Below are positions 22,411 through 30,671 of a stretch of DNA of 32,287 nucleotides, in pieces. Source of the DNA: Leucobacter ruminantium (GTDB lineage Bacteria > Actinomycetota > Actinomycetes > Actinomycetales > Microbacteriaceae). A model generated the notes under the pieces. That model saw only the letters and a list, made by a program, of their open reading frames with translations. It ran no database searches and was not told where the DNA came from. Location: positions 1 through 32,287 of the forward strand of contig NZ_JAGDYL010000030.1 in assembly GCF_017565705.1 (NCBI RefSeq). Reading direction: 5' to 3'. Each line of letters starts with the position of its first letter. The first letter of the stretch is position 1. A program made the translations under genes and the position numbers.

Positions 22411-24969
22411 GTGACGGTTTCGATGCGCGTGATGAGCGCCGGTGACGGCTACAAGTATCTGCTGCGCTCCGTCGTCGCTGGCGACGGAGACCGGAGCCTT
22501 TCAACGCCGCTGACTCGCTATTACGCCGAGGCCGGGAACCCTCCCGGCCGCTGGCTCGGCTCCGGCCTCACCCAGCTCGGCGAAGGCCGCATCACTCCCG
22601 GCGAAGAGGTATCGGAGCAGCAGCTCCAGCTCCTCATCGGCATGGGCTGCGACCCGGTGACAGGCGACCCGCTCGGCCGCGCCTACCCGGTGTACCAGAC
22701 CCCCGCTGAGCGCATCGCGGAGCGTATCGAAGTCCTCGACGCTAACCTCGGTCCGGCCTCGCGCGCGGAAGCGATCGCCGAGATCGAAGCCGAGGAACAC
22801 GCACGCGGTACCAGAAAAGCCGTCGCCGGATACGACTACACCTTCTCGCTCCCGAAGTCAGCGTCAGTGCTGTGGGCGGTCGCCGATGCCGGTACCCAAG
22901 CGCTCATCGCCGACGCGCACCATGCAGCGATCGCCGAAGTGATCGACTTCATGGAACGAGAAGTCGCCGCCACCCGTGTCGGCATGACCGGCGCCGACGG
23001 CGGCGCGGTCGCCCAAGTCGATACCTTCGGACTCACCGCAACCGCCTACGACCACTACGACTCCCGCAGCTCCGACCCGCACCTTCACACGCACGTCGTC
23101 GTGTCCAACAAAGTGAAGACCACGCTCGACGGGCGATGGCGGTCCTTGGATGGGCGGCCGATGCACGCCGCGACCGTCGCGCTCTCCGAGTTGCACGAGG
23201 CGATCATCGCCGACCACCTCACCCGGCTGCTCGGCGTGGAATGGGAGGCGCGGGATCGCGGCCGCGACCGCAACCCGGCCTGGGCGATCAGGACGGTGCC
23301 GGAAGAACTCGTGCTCGAGTTCTCCACCCGCGCACGCCAGATCGACGCCGAGAAAGACCGCCTCATCACGGAATACGTCGAGAAGCACGGCCGGCAGCCC
23401 TCGGCCGCGGCGATCATCAAGCTCCGCGCGCAAGCCACGCTGTCCACGAGGCCCGAGAAGCAGGTGCGATCCCTCGCCGATCTCACGCTCGAGTGGCGCA
23501 AGCGCGCCACGACGCCGCTGGGGCGGGAGGCATCGGAATGGGTGCGAGAGGCGATCCCGGCAGCACCTGCAAGGGTCCTGCGCGCCGATGACCTTCCCTT
23601 GGATGAGATCGAGAAGATCGGCCGCGCCGTGATGGAGGTCGTGGGTGAGAAGCGGTCGACCTGGCACCGCTGGAACCTGACCGCCGAGGCCGCACGGCAG
23701 ACGATGGAGTACCGCTTCGCGACGGCGCGGGATCGGGAGGCCGTCACCGGAATGGTCGTCGATGCCGCCGAGCGTGCCTCGTTGCGGCTGACGCCGCCGG
23801 AACTCGCGGCGACGCCGGCCCGGTTCCAGCGGCCGGATGGGTCGAGCGCGTTCCGTCCCCGCCACGGCACCTTGTACTCGTCCGAGGCGCTGCTCGATGC
23901 GGAGAAGCGGCTTCTCGAACGCTCCCGCACCTTGACCGGCCCCGAGCTCCCGCTCGCCCTGATCGAACGAGTCATCAGGCGGCCGGATCGGGAGGGGCGG
24001 ATGCTCGGCCCTGACCAGGCCGACGCGCTCACCCGGATCGCGGTCTCCGGCCGTCAGCTCGATCTCCTCGTCGGCCCGGCCGGCACCGGGAAGACGACCG
24101 CGATGCTCGCGCTCCGCACGGCCTGGGAACAGCAGTATGGTGCCGGGTCTGTCGTCGGACTCGCCCCGTCAGCGGTCGCTGCGGAAGTGCTCGCCGGAGA
24201 TCTCGGGATCAAGACCGAGAACACCGCACGGTGGTGGACGCTGCACATCATGACCGGCAGGACATTTCGGGCGGGTCAGCTTGTGATCGTGGATGAGGCG
24301 AGCCTCGCCGGTACCCTCGCACTCGACCGCATCACCGGAGCTGCGGCGAAGGCGGGTGCGAAGATTCTGCTCGTCGGCGACTACGGTCAGCTCCAATCCC
24401 CGGCAGCGGCCGGCGCGTTCGGGCTCCTCGCCGGCGACCGCCACGACACCCCCGAGCTCTCCACGATCCACCGCTTCACGCACGAATGGGAGAAGACCGC
24501 ATCGCTACGGCTCCGCCTCGGAGAACCCGACGTGATCGGCGTCTACGAGGACGCCGACCGGATCATCGGCGGCACCACCGACGACATGACCGCAAGAGCC
24601 TACGAGGCATGGAGGGCGGACCGTGAAGCCGGGATCGCGTCGATCCTTGTCTCTGACTCCGGCGAATCGGTTGCGGCGCTGAATCTGCGCGCCCGCACCG
24701 AGCTCATCCTCGCCGATGTCGTGAACCCGCTCCGAGGCGAAGTTACCCTGGACGGCGGCGCCCGGGCTTCTGTCGGTGACACGGTGATCACGCGGAAGAA
24801 CGAGCGGAAGCTGCGCGCTCGGTTCTCGTGGGTGCAGAACGGGAACAGGTGGACGATCACGAAAGTGCGCCGCGATGGATCAGTGACCGTGCGCCCCGCT
24901 GGCCCAGGCCGTGGCGAGTCGATCGTGCTCCCCGCCGATTACGTCGCGCAGCACGTTGACCTTGGTTAG
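22411..24969 (+). CDS. traA: TraA/MobF conjugative relaxase-helicase, 3'-truncated
   Basis: This is the 852-aa front part of a conjugative relaxase. The TrwC domain has the catalytic Tyr pair at 37-38 (TRYYAEAG), earlier Tyr residues at 14 and 16, and the metal-binding histidines 224, 226 and 228 (DPHLHTHVVV). The helicase domain has Walker A GPAGTGKT (555-562) and Walker B IVDEAS (Asp628, Glu629). The protein stops at DYVAQHVDLG, just where full-length relatives continue into the 'YAVTSHRAQG' motif and helicase motif VI, so about 250 or more residues are missing. GTG at 22411 (MTVSMRVMS) is preferred because that N-terminus is usual in the family; ATG at 22423 is possible. Nicking may persist, unwinding should not. 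Confidence 0.88.
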   Translation: MTVSMRVMSAGDGYKYLLRSVVAGDGDRSLSTPLTRYYAEAGNPPGRWLGSGLTQLGEGRITPGEEVSEQQLQLLIGMGCDPVTGDPLGRAYPVYQTPAERIAERIEVLDANLGPASRAEAIAEIEAEEHARGTRKAVAGYDYTFSLPKSASVLWAVADAGTQALIADAHHAAIAEVIDFMEREVAATRVGMTGADGGAVAQVDTFGLTATAYDHYDSRSSDPHLHTHVVVSNKVKTTLDGRWRSLDGRPMHAATVALSELHEAIIADHLTRLLGVEWEARDRGRDRNPAWAIRTVPEELVLEFSTRARQIDAEKDRLITEYVEKHGRQPSAAAIIKLRAQATLSTRPEKQVRSLADLTLEWRKRATTPLGREASEWVREAIPAAPARVLRADDLPLDEIEKIGRAVMEVVGEKRSTWHRWNLTAEAARQTMEYRFATARDREAVTGMVVDAAERASLRLTPPELAATPARFQRPDGSSAFRPRHGTLYSSEALLDAEKRLLERSRTLTGPELPLALIERVIRRPDREGRMLGPDQADALTRIAVSGRQLDLLVGPAGTGKTTAMLALRTAWEQQYGAGSVVGLAPSAVAAEVLAGDLGIKTENTARWWTLHIMTGRTFRAGQLVIVDEASLAGTLALDRITGAAAKAGAKILLVGDYGQLQSPAAAGAFGLLAGDRHDTPELSTIHRFTHEWEKTASLRLRLGEPDVIGVYEDADRIIGGTTDDMTARAYEAWRADREAGIASILVSDSGESVAALNLRARTELILADVVNPLRGEVTLDGGARASVGDTVITRKNERKLRARFSWVQNGNRWTITKVRRDGSVTVRPAGPGRGESIVLPADYVAQHVDLG

Positions 24970-24986
24970 CCGAGGTTCTGTAAACG

Positions 24987-25015
24987 CACCTACCTCTCAC
25001 ACGAGTAGGAAGGTG
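24987..25015. other. imperfect dyad at the relaxase/recombinase junction, attachment-site candidate
   Basis: CACCTACC and GGAAGGTG face each other across a 13-bp centre, one mismatch from a perfect inverted repeat, 18 bp after the premature relaxase stop and 10 bp before the recombinase start. Large serine recombinases bind dyad sites of this kind next to their own gene. No second copy was found in the window, so the call is tentative. Confidence 0.35.
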
Positions 25016-25024
25016 GGCCGAGAG

Positions 25025-26590
25025 ATGGGCCACGAACAGCAGGAACAGGCCACGGTGCCGTTGCGGGCGGTGGTGTACGTCAGGATCAGTGACGACCCCG
25101 AGGGCACCGAACGAGGCGTGGATCGGCAGGAGGCCGATTGCCGCGCCTACGCCGAAGCTCACGGGTGGGAAGTCGCAGAAGTGTTTCGTGAGAACGACAC
25201 GTCGGCGTTCAAGCAGCGCACGATCACGCTCCCGTCGGGTGAGCGGGTGAGGCGAGTAATCCGCCCGCAGTTCCGCGCCATGCTGAAACACCTCAGCGAC
25301 GGGCAGGCGCAGGTGATGATCGCGTACGACCTGGACCGGGCCGTGCGCGACCCCAGAGACTTGGAAGACCTCATCGACGCGAAAGTGCTCGGCGGGTTCA
25401 CCGTCCGCTCCGTGACCGGCTCGCTCCGACTGGACACGGATTCTGATGTGGCGATGGCCAGGGTGCTGGTCGCGATGGCGAACAAGTCCTCCGCCGACAC
25501 TGCGCGGCGTGTCGCTCGGGCGGCGAAGCAGCAGGCCATCGAGGGTGCCTGGCACGGCGGCAGGGTGCCATTCGGGTACCGGGCAGAGGCCGGTGCGCTC
25601 GTGATCGATCCGGTGACGGGGCCGCTGGTCGTCGAGATGTACCAGCGGGTGCTCGCCGGTGACTCGCTGTATCGGATTCGGAAGGACTGGAATGCGCGCG
25701 GCATCCTCACCACTCATGGGTGTGCGTGGTCGGATCGGACGCTCAAAATGGTGCTCTACAACCCCTCCAACAAGGGCGTACGCGAGTACCGCCCGGTCAT
25801 GCCAGACGGGAGCCGCGCGAAGACCTCGAAGATGCAGGTGAAAGCGGCGTGGCCCGCGATCGTGGACGAAGACACCTGGCAGCAAGTCTCCGACGTACTC
25901 GACGCGAGGAAGAAGGCCCGGAACTTCCACCAACCTGGCAGCGGTGCCGCGGTGCGGATGTATCCGTTCTCGGGGCTGATCCGCTGCTCACTGTGCGGCA
26001 CGGCGATGATCCATCGGGGTGGCGTGTACCAGTGCTTACAGCCGACCCCGGGCGGCTGCACCCGGTCGATTCGCTCTGCTGAAATCGAGAGGCTCGTCGA
26101 GGAAGCAGTGCTCGCGACGTTCGAGCAGATCACCCTCCATCCCACGAAACACCGAACCTCTGGCAGTGACCTTGCGGCACGGGTCGGGCTCGCCGCGACG
26201 CTCGACGCAGACAGGGAACGCTTGGCGCGGCTCGATGATGACTACTATGACGGGCTGATCGACAAGGCCATGTGGGTGCGGCAACGCGCGAGGATCGCGG
26301 AACGGATCGAGGCGACCCGCCGCGAGCACACCGCGACCACACCCGAACACGCCGGGTTGAGCATCGACGTGACGACGGTTGCTGCTGAGTGGGAGGGGCG
26401 TACCCCGATGTGGCAGTACCAAGCGGCGAGCCTGATCCTGCAAGCGGTGCTCGTCCATGCTCATCCCGCGGACATGATGACCGCTGTGCCCAAGCGCCGT
26501 AACGAGAGCACCGAGGAGTTTCATGTGCGCCGCGACGCGCACCGTGCGGCAGTGCTCGCACGCCGGGTCGAGTTCGTCTGGCGCGCATAG
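25025..26590 (+). CDS. large serine recombinase (phage/ICE-type integrase)
   Basis: A 521-aa site-specific recombinase. The resolvase-type catalytic domain starts at residue 14 with nucleophile Ser22 in VVYVRIS and continues through QEADCRAYAEAHGWEV and IAYDLDRAVRDPRDLEDLID. A recombinase domain follows (GGRVPFGYRAEAG, LKMVLYNPSNKGVREY), then a zinc ribbon with Cys321 and Cys324 (RCSLCG) and a later Cys pair (YQCLQPTPGGC). A coiled coil (DADRERLARLDDDYYDGLIDK) lies near residues 395-450, as in integrases that use a directionality factor. ATG at 25025 follows AGGAAGG. It lies directly after the broken relaxase and probably brought about the integration there. Confidence 0.92.
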   Translation: MGHEQQEQATVPLRAVVYVRISDDPEGTERGVDRQEADCRAYAEAHGWEVAEVFRENDTSAFKQRTITLPSGERVRRVIRPQFRAMLKHLSDGQAQVMIAYDLDRAVRDPRDLEDLIDAKVLGGFTVRSVTGSLRLDTDSDVAMARVLVAMANKSSADTARRVARAAKQQAIEGAWHGGRVPFGYRAEAGALVIDPVTGPLVVEMYQRVLAGDSLYRIRKDWNARGILTTHGCAWSDRTLKMVLYNPSNKGVREYRPVMPDGSRAKTSKMQVKAAWPAIVDEDTWQQVSDVLDARKKARNFHQPGSGAAVRMYPFSGLIRCSLCGTAMIHRGGVYQCLQPTPGGCTRSIRSAEIERLVEEAVLATFEQITLHPTKHRTSGSDLAARVGLAATLDADRERLARLDDDYYDGLIDKAMWVRQRARIAERIEATRREHTATTPEHAGLSIDVTTVAAEWEGRTPMWQYQAASLILQAVLVHAHPADMMTAVPKRRNESTEEFHVRRDAHRAAVLARRVEFVWRA

Positions 26591-26608
26591 AGCGGATCGT
26601 GCGTGATC

Positions 26609-26652
26609 GGCCCCGCGTTCCTGACTCGCAAAGCACGTCAGGGTGCGGGGCC
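26609..26652. terminator. hairpin shared by the recombinase and the convergent small gene
   Basis: GGCCCCGC (26609-26616) pairs with GCGGGGCC (26645-26652), and inside it CTGAC (26621-26625) pairs with GTCAG (26637-26641). It begins 18 nt after the recombinase stop and includes the stop of the minus-strand gene ending at 26638, so it can serve both directions. A weak T-rich tail follows on the plus strand. Confidence 0.6.
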
Positions 26653-26868
26653 TTCGCGTTTCTCGGCGACGGGCGCGCGCATGGGGCGTGGCGCGGTGCA
26701 GAGTCCGCGCAGCCGAGTCAGCACGGCAGGGTCATCTACGACGGTGGTGAAGCCCTGCGCGCGCCGCGAGGCAGCGGCGAGTCGAGCGCCGAGCGTCGAA
26801 GCCGACGGGCGCGCAGGAGGAATCGGTGCGGTGGACGTAGCAGCTGGAGTGACGGCGTGGGTGCTCAT
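26638..26868 (-). CDS. small basic protein of unknown function
   Basis: A 76-aa protein, Ala/Pro/Arg-rich, with an unstructured N-terminal third and a possible helical core (STLGARLAAASRRAQGF). No domain is recognised. It lies 29 nt after the stop of the upstream minus-strand gene and ends inside a strong hairpin, which supports it being a real second gene of that operon. The ribosome binding site is weak. In integrated elements small basic proteins next to a serine recombinase can be excisionase-like directionality factors; this is a guess from position and charge only. Confidence 0.5.
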   Translation of the reverse strand: MSTHAVTPAATSTAPIPPARPSASTLGARLAAASRRAQGFTTVVDDPAVLTRLRGLCTAPRPMRAPVAEKREGPAP

Positions 26869-26897
26869 ACCGTTAGGTGCGAAGCCCTACCCCCAAA

Positions 26898-27764
26898 TCA
26901 CGGCGCGGCGTACTTGTCGGGGTTCGCGGCACGGATCATCTTCACCAGAGCCGCGTCGTCGCGCAGAGCGTCCAGCGTTTCGCCGCTCAGTAGCCGCAGC
27001 AGCACACCATCACCCACCGGCGTACCCGCGTGCTTTGGATCGGGGTGCCCGAGGATGATCCGCAACAAGGCCGACCACGACCGGGGCGGTAGCCCGAGCA
27101 GCATCGGGATCGTACGGTCACGGCGCAGCACCTCGACCCCACGCTGCCGAGAGGACAGATCGGCAAGCCGGTAGGCCACATGCTCGACACACTCGGCGAT
27201 GAGCGCAGCATCCCAGCCCGCCGAGACGAATAGCGCGACCGTGGCAGACAGCAGAGCGAACACCCGCGCCTCGTGCTCGTTCTCGTCCGCGTCGCCGTCA
27301 TCATGATGCGTGAACGCGGGATGGTAGTCGGCCAGCCGTTCCCGCTCGGCGAACCGCACAGCATCGTGAAACCCGGCGATTCGAGAGGTGTGGCGTACTT
27401 TGCTGGCTGAGGTCAGTATCCCAGCGGCACGGGTCTCCGCGTGGCAGGTGATCTGCACGGCGCGGGTGACGACGGCCCAAGGATTACCCGCGTTCCGGGT
27501 CGAGGGAGCGAGCATCACCTCGAACGCGGCAGACGCCACCGCCCAGGCATCCAAGCCGTGCTTACGCGCGAGGGGACGGTATTTGCTCGCGGTGTAGCGC
27601 ATCAGTTCCGCGGCTTCACGGTCACCCCGCCACGCGCCCGGTCCGGCGGCGTGCAGCCGGGCGAGTAGGGCACGTAACCCTTCTGACCTCTCGAACTCGT
27701 GACAGACCGAGTTCGCTGAGGCCGCGGCATCGTCGCTCGCGGCGGGTGTGATGTACTCGTCCAC
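26898..27764 (-). CDS. mobile-element protein with a sigma-factor-like segment
   Basis: A 288-aa soluble protein with no recognised family name. Residues about 50-95 (ELMRYTASKYRPLARKHGLDAWAVASAAFEVML) resemble region 2 of sigma-70 factors in spacing and hydrophobic pattern. A middle block (TRAVQITCHAETRAAGI, FHDAVRFAERERLADYHPAF) is followed by an acidic linker (HDDGDADENEHEA). The C-terminal half has helices that could hold an HTH (VLRRDRTIPMLLGLPPRSWSALLRIILG). GTG at 27764 follows GGGAGG by 7 nt. Convergent with the serine recombinase. A DNA-binding or transcription role for the element is plausible but unproven. Confidence 0.7.
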   Translation of the reverse strand: MDEYITPAASDDAAASANSVCHEFERSEGLRALLARLHAAGPGAWRGDREAAELMRYTASKYRPLARKHGLDAWAVASAAFEVMLAPSTRNAGNPWAVVTRAVQITCHAETRAAGILTSASKVRHTSRIAGFHDAVRFAERERLADYHPAFTHHDDGDADENEHEARVFALLSATVALFVSAGWDAALIAECVEHVAYRLADLSSRQRGVEVLRRDRTIPMLLGLPPRSWSALLRIILGHPDPKHAGTPVGDGVLLRLLSGETLDALRDDAALVKMIRAANPDKYAAP

Positions 27765-27808
27765 GGTGACGCCTCCCGGAAGAGAGGTGCGACACCGGGA
27801 CCCCCTAC

Positions 27809-27824
27809 CGGGCTTCCAAGCCCG
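27809..27824 (-). promoter_or_regulatory. leader hairpin upstream of the sigma-like gene
   Basis: CGGGCTT-CC-AAGCCCG is a perfect 7-bp stem, 45 nt upstream of the GTG start on the minus strand. Its 3' arm can also pair with a nearby CCCGG (CCGGTAGGGGGTCCCGG in the transcript), so two exclusive structures are possible. Function is unknown; the rest of the 205-bp gap to lysE shows no gene. Confidence 0.35.
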
Positions 27825-27969
27825 CCGCGATCAAACAGGTGGCATCCTGGCTGGCGATAAATGTGCGACCGTGATCTGCGGACTCGTGCTCTCTGTGCCG
27901 GAGAGGGGCCGAGCTGCCTAGAGCAGATGACGTTCCGCGCCGTGCGTGTGCCCGCGGTGTGCCTCGTGA

Positions 27970-28575
27970 TTAACCGAGTTGTGCTGTGAGCATCGGGTAG
28001 AGCGTCGCCAGGAGCAGGATTGCCATGAGCACGTTGAAGACGCGCCTGTTCCGAGGCTTACGCAGCCATCGTCGTACAGCAGTTCCGAATAGTGCCCACA
28101 ATGCAACGCTTGGGGCGTTGACCAGTGCGTATATCAGCGCGACGATGGCGACTTGTGCGATGTGTGCTTCCGCTGGGAGGTAGTTGGCGGACGCTCCTAC
28201 AGCCATCACCCATGCTTTCGGGTTCACCCATTGGAATGCGGCCGCGCCGAAGAACCCGAGGGGCCGCCCCCGCGTCCCACCGTCGGACGGGGCGGGTGCT
28301 GTTGCGATCTGCCAGGCGAGCCAGATGAGGTACAGCGCGCCAACGACGCGCACCACGGTGTAGAGAGGCGGGAACGCGGTGAACAGTTCTGCGAAACCGA
28401 GGCCGACTCCGAACACCATCACTCCGAACCCGATGCTGATCCCGGCGAGGTGGGGCAGTGTCCTCGTAAAGCCGAAGTTGACTCCGGATGCGAGAAGCAT
28501 GAGGTTGTTCGGTCCAGGAGTGACCGACGTGACGAGAGCGTAGAAGGCCAGCACGAGGAGGATGTCGTTGCTCAT
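27970..28575 (-). CDS. LysE/RhtB-family exporter
   Basis: A 201-aa membrane exporter of the LysE family. The signature SVTPGPNNLMLLASGVNFGF lies at residues 17-36 and FQWVNPKAWVMAVGA is the second conserved block; six hydrophobic helices can be drawn. It differs clearly from the LysE at 8839 and belongs to the common PGPNN subgroup. The substrate is unknown but is probably an amino acid or related metabolite. It is divergent from a MocR-type regulator, which typically senses such a metabolite or pyridoxal phosphate and would control this gene. Confidence 0.92.
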   Translation of the reverse strand: MSNDILLVLAFYALVTSVTPGPNNLMLLASGVNFGFTRTLPHLAGISIGFGVMVFGVGLGFAELFTAFPPLYTVVRVVGALYLIWLAWQIATAPAPSDGGTRGRPLGFFGAAAFQWVNPKAWVMAVGASANYLPAEAHIAQVAIVALIYALVNAPSVALWALFGTAVRRWLRKPRNRRVFNVLMAILLLATLYPMLTAQLG

Positions 28576-28631
28576 GCTGGCTGGACTGATCGGAGTAGCG
28601 TGACACGCTCAGTTGTTCGGCACATACTATG

Positions 28632-28676
28632 AGTGTGACACTATCCTCGAAATCGAGTAGGTGTCCTAGTACACTA
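28632..28676. promoter_or_regulatory. divergent lysE/mocR control region
   Basis: ACACTA occurs at 28638-28643 and 28671-28676, 33 bp or three helical turns apart. The first is part of the palindrome AGTGT-G-ACACT (28632-28642), the second of GTGT-CCTAGT-ACAC (28661-28674). Between them lies CTCGA-AA-TCGAG (28646-28657). Spaced direct repeats of this kind are typical of MocR operators; binding is inferred. Confidence 0.5.
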
Positions 28677-28687
28677 AGGAAGCTCAG

Positions 28688-30046
28688 ATGAGTACACGAT
28701 CTGCCTGGGAGCCGTGGATCGAGGATCGCGGCACCGCACCCCTGCATGAGCGACTCGCGGGGGCACTTGAGAGTGACATTCTTCAGGGCACGCTCGCTCC
28801 CGGCGAGCGCCTCCCGGCGCACCGTGAACTCGCCCAACACTTGAGTGTGTCGGTGGGTACGGTGACTCGCGCCTACATGAACCTCGAGCGTCGTGGTCTG
28901 GTCCGGGGCGAACACGGGAGGGGGACATTCGTCGCTGCGCCAGATCGCGCGCGCGACGCGGTTGAATTGATAGACCTCTCCGTCAACGTTCCGCCGCCGA
29001 TGCTTGCTGCGCAAAAACTGGCAAGCTCTCTCGCGGCGCTGCCTCAGTCCGTATCAGCGGCAGAATTGGCGACATACGCTGATCCGCTCGGGCTGCCACA
29101 TCACCGACGGGCGATCGCCACTTGGCTGGACAGACAGAGCATGCCGGTTGCGCCTGAACGAGTACTCATCACCCATGGCGCTCAACATGCTCTCGCTGTG
29201 GCCTTCGCTGCTGCAACAGCACCCGGAGGGATCGTGCTCACTGAAGCGCACACCTATCCTGGAGCTCTTGAAGCCGCTCGCCAATCCGGACAGCAGCTCC
29301 GCGCAGTACATACTGACGTCCAGGGAGTGATCCCCGACGCCTTAGCGGACGAGTTGGCGACGATCCAGGGGGCCGCATCGCGGACCGTCTATCTGACGCC
29401 GACCTTGCATAATCCATACGGATACACCATGAGTCAAAGGCGTCGGAGGGATATCGTCGATGTCTGCCGAGAGCACCATGCGACCGTCATCGAAGACGAT
29501 GTCTACTCGGTCTTCCGAGACTCGCGGACAACACCGTTGGCAAGACTGGCTCCGGAGAGAACCTGGTACATCAACGGCTTTTCCAAGAGCCTGAGCCCTG
29601 GAATACGGGTCGGTACATTAGTCGCTCCCGAGGCGAACCAGAGCCAGGCGCGGGCGATCCTCCAAGCAACGACACTCGGTGTAAGCCCACTGATGGCAGA
29701 ACTCGTCGCGCAATTGGTTTCCGATGGTACCGCAGCACATGTCGCTACCGCGTTGCGCGCCGAATCCGAAGAACGGCTCAGTCTTGCCGCTTCCATGCTC
29801 GCCGAGCACATCTCCTTCCTCCCGGCTGGCGGCTTTCACCTTTGGCTCCCGATGCCCCGGAGCCAAGCCGAGGAAGTCGCACATTTGGCAGCGCGCGAAG
29901 GCGTCCTCGTCACGCCCCCAACGACAACGAGCACTGACCCGTTGAGTGAAGCATCAGGCCTCCGCGTCTGCATTGGACGCCCCGATCCTCGGCAACTCGA
30001 ACGTGGGCTTGCTCGGCTCAGGAAGGTTATTCAGAAGATGCCCTGA
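28688..30046 (+). CDS. MocR/GntR-family regulator with aminotransferase-like domain
   Basis: A 452-aa regulator. Residues 15-80 are a GntR winged helix (PLHERLAGALESDILQGTLAPGERLPAHRELAQHLSVSVGTVTRAY). A fold-type I aminotransferase domain follows, with Lys300 in GFSKSLSPGIRVG as the residue expected to bind pyridoxal phosphate, preceded by TPTLHNPYGYTMS and VIEDDVYSVF. The family regulates metabolism of vitamin B6, GABA or amino acids and rarely has catalytic activity. ATG at 28688 has AGGAAG upstream. Divergent from a lysE exporter, its probable target. Confidence 0.9.
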   Translation: MSTRSAWEPWIEDRGTAPLHERLAGALESDILQGTLAPGERLPAHRELAQHLSVSVGTVTRAYMNLERRGLVRGEHGRGTFVAAPDRARDAVELIDLSVNVPPPMLAAQKLASSLAALPQSVSAAELATYADPLGLPHHRRAIATWLDRQSMPVAPERVLITHGAQHALAVAFAAATAPGGIVLTEAHTYPGALEAARQSGQQLRAVHTDVQGVIPDALADELATIQGAASRTVYLTPTLHNPYGYTMSQRRRRDIVDVCREHHATVIEDDVYSVFRDSRTTPLARLAPERTWYINGFSKSLSPGIRVGTLVAPEANQSQARAILQATTLGVSPLMAELVAQLVSDGTAAHVATALRAESEERLSLAASMLAEHISFLPAGGFHLWLPMPRSQAEEVAHLAAREGVLVTPPTTTSTDPLSEASGLRVCIGRPDPRQLERGLARLRKVIQKMP

Positions 30047-30191
30047 GCACTAAAGTCGCTGAAGCAAGCAAGGATGAGGTTTCTGAGTTCTCGATGGCCG
30101 GAACAGCATCGAGTGTGAGTCAGAGGCGTGATCAATTTTCCAGCCACATAACTCAGTGAGGCATCACGTGCGACCACAGCTGATCAGCGGC

Positions 30192-30659
30192 TCAATGCGA
30201 GTCGCCTTCCGATGGATACTGCAATCTCCTGGCACCGGGGCCTTCGGCGGAAAGCTGGTCGTCGGGGTTGAGAACGCGGCATGTGTTGAGCGAGAGACAC
30301 CCACAACCGATGCAACCCACGAGTTCTTCTTCAAGGCGTTCCAGTTCTCGCCGTCTGACTTCGAGCCGTTCATGCCAGCGTTTAGAGATTCTGCGCCAGT
30401 CGGCCTTTCCGGGCATCCGATTCTCAGGGAGTGAGTCGAACACTTGGGAAACCTCGGCCAGCGGAATACCGAAACGACGGGCAGCGCTGATGATTCCGAT
30501 CCGGCGGAGAACATATCGCGGATACCTGCGCTGGTTCCCGGCCGTACGAACGGAAGAAATCAGCCCCTGGTCTTCATAGAACCTGACCGCGCTGGTGGCG
30601 ATCCCGGCGCGCCGAGCGACCTCGCCAACAGTGAGTAAATCGGTCGGTGCGTAGGCCAT
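30192..30659 (-). CDS. soxR: redox-sensitive transcriptional regulator SoxR
   Basis: A 155-aa MerR-family activator with a [2Fe-2S] cluster that senses redox-cycling compounds. The MerR HTH is LLTVGEVARRAGIATSAVRFYEDQGLI, followed by the dimer helix RRISKRWHERLEVRRRELERLEEEL. The cluster cysteines are complete: Cys116, Cys119, Cys121 and Cys127 (CIGCGCLSLNTC), the same spacing as in E. coli SoxR. ATG at 30659 has GGAGCGA upstream. It is divergent from an MFS exporter and the spacer holds one clear SoxR box, so the exporter is its target, as in other actinobacteria where SoxR controls export or modification of redox-active metabolites. Confidence 0.96.
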   Translation of the reverse strand: MAYAPTDLLTVGEVARRAGIATSAVRFYEDQGLISSVRTAGNQRRYPRYVLRRIGIISAARRFGIPLAEVSQVFDSLPENRMPGKADWRRISKRWHERLEVRRRELERLEEELVGCIGCGCLSLNTCRVLNPDDQLSAEGPGARRLQYPSEGDSH

Positions 30660-30671
30660 TCTCGTCGCTCC

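Noticed and set aside
27809-27824. tRNA T-arm as an attachment site
   Set aside because: The hairpin lacks the GTTCGAATCC loop and no acceptor or anticodon arm can be built around it.
30156-30434. Frame antisense to the soxR 3' end
   Set aside because: No ribosome binding site and fully inside the soxR complement.
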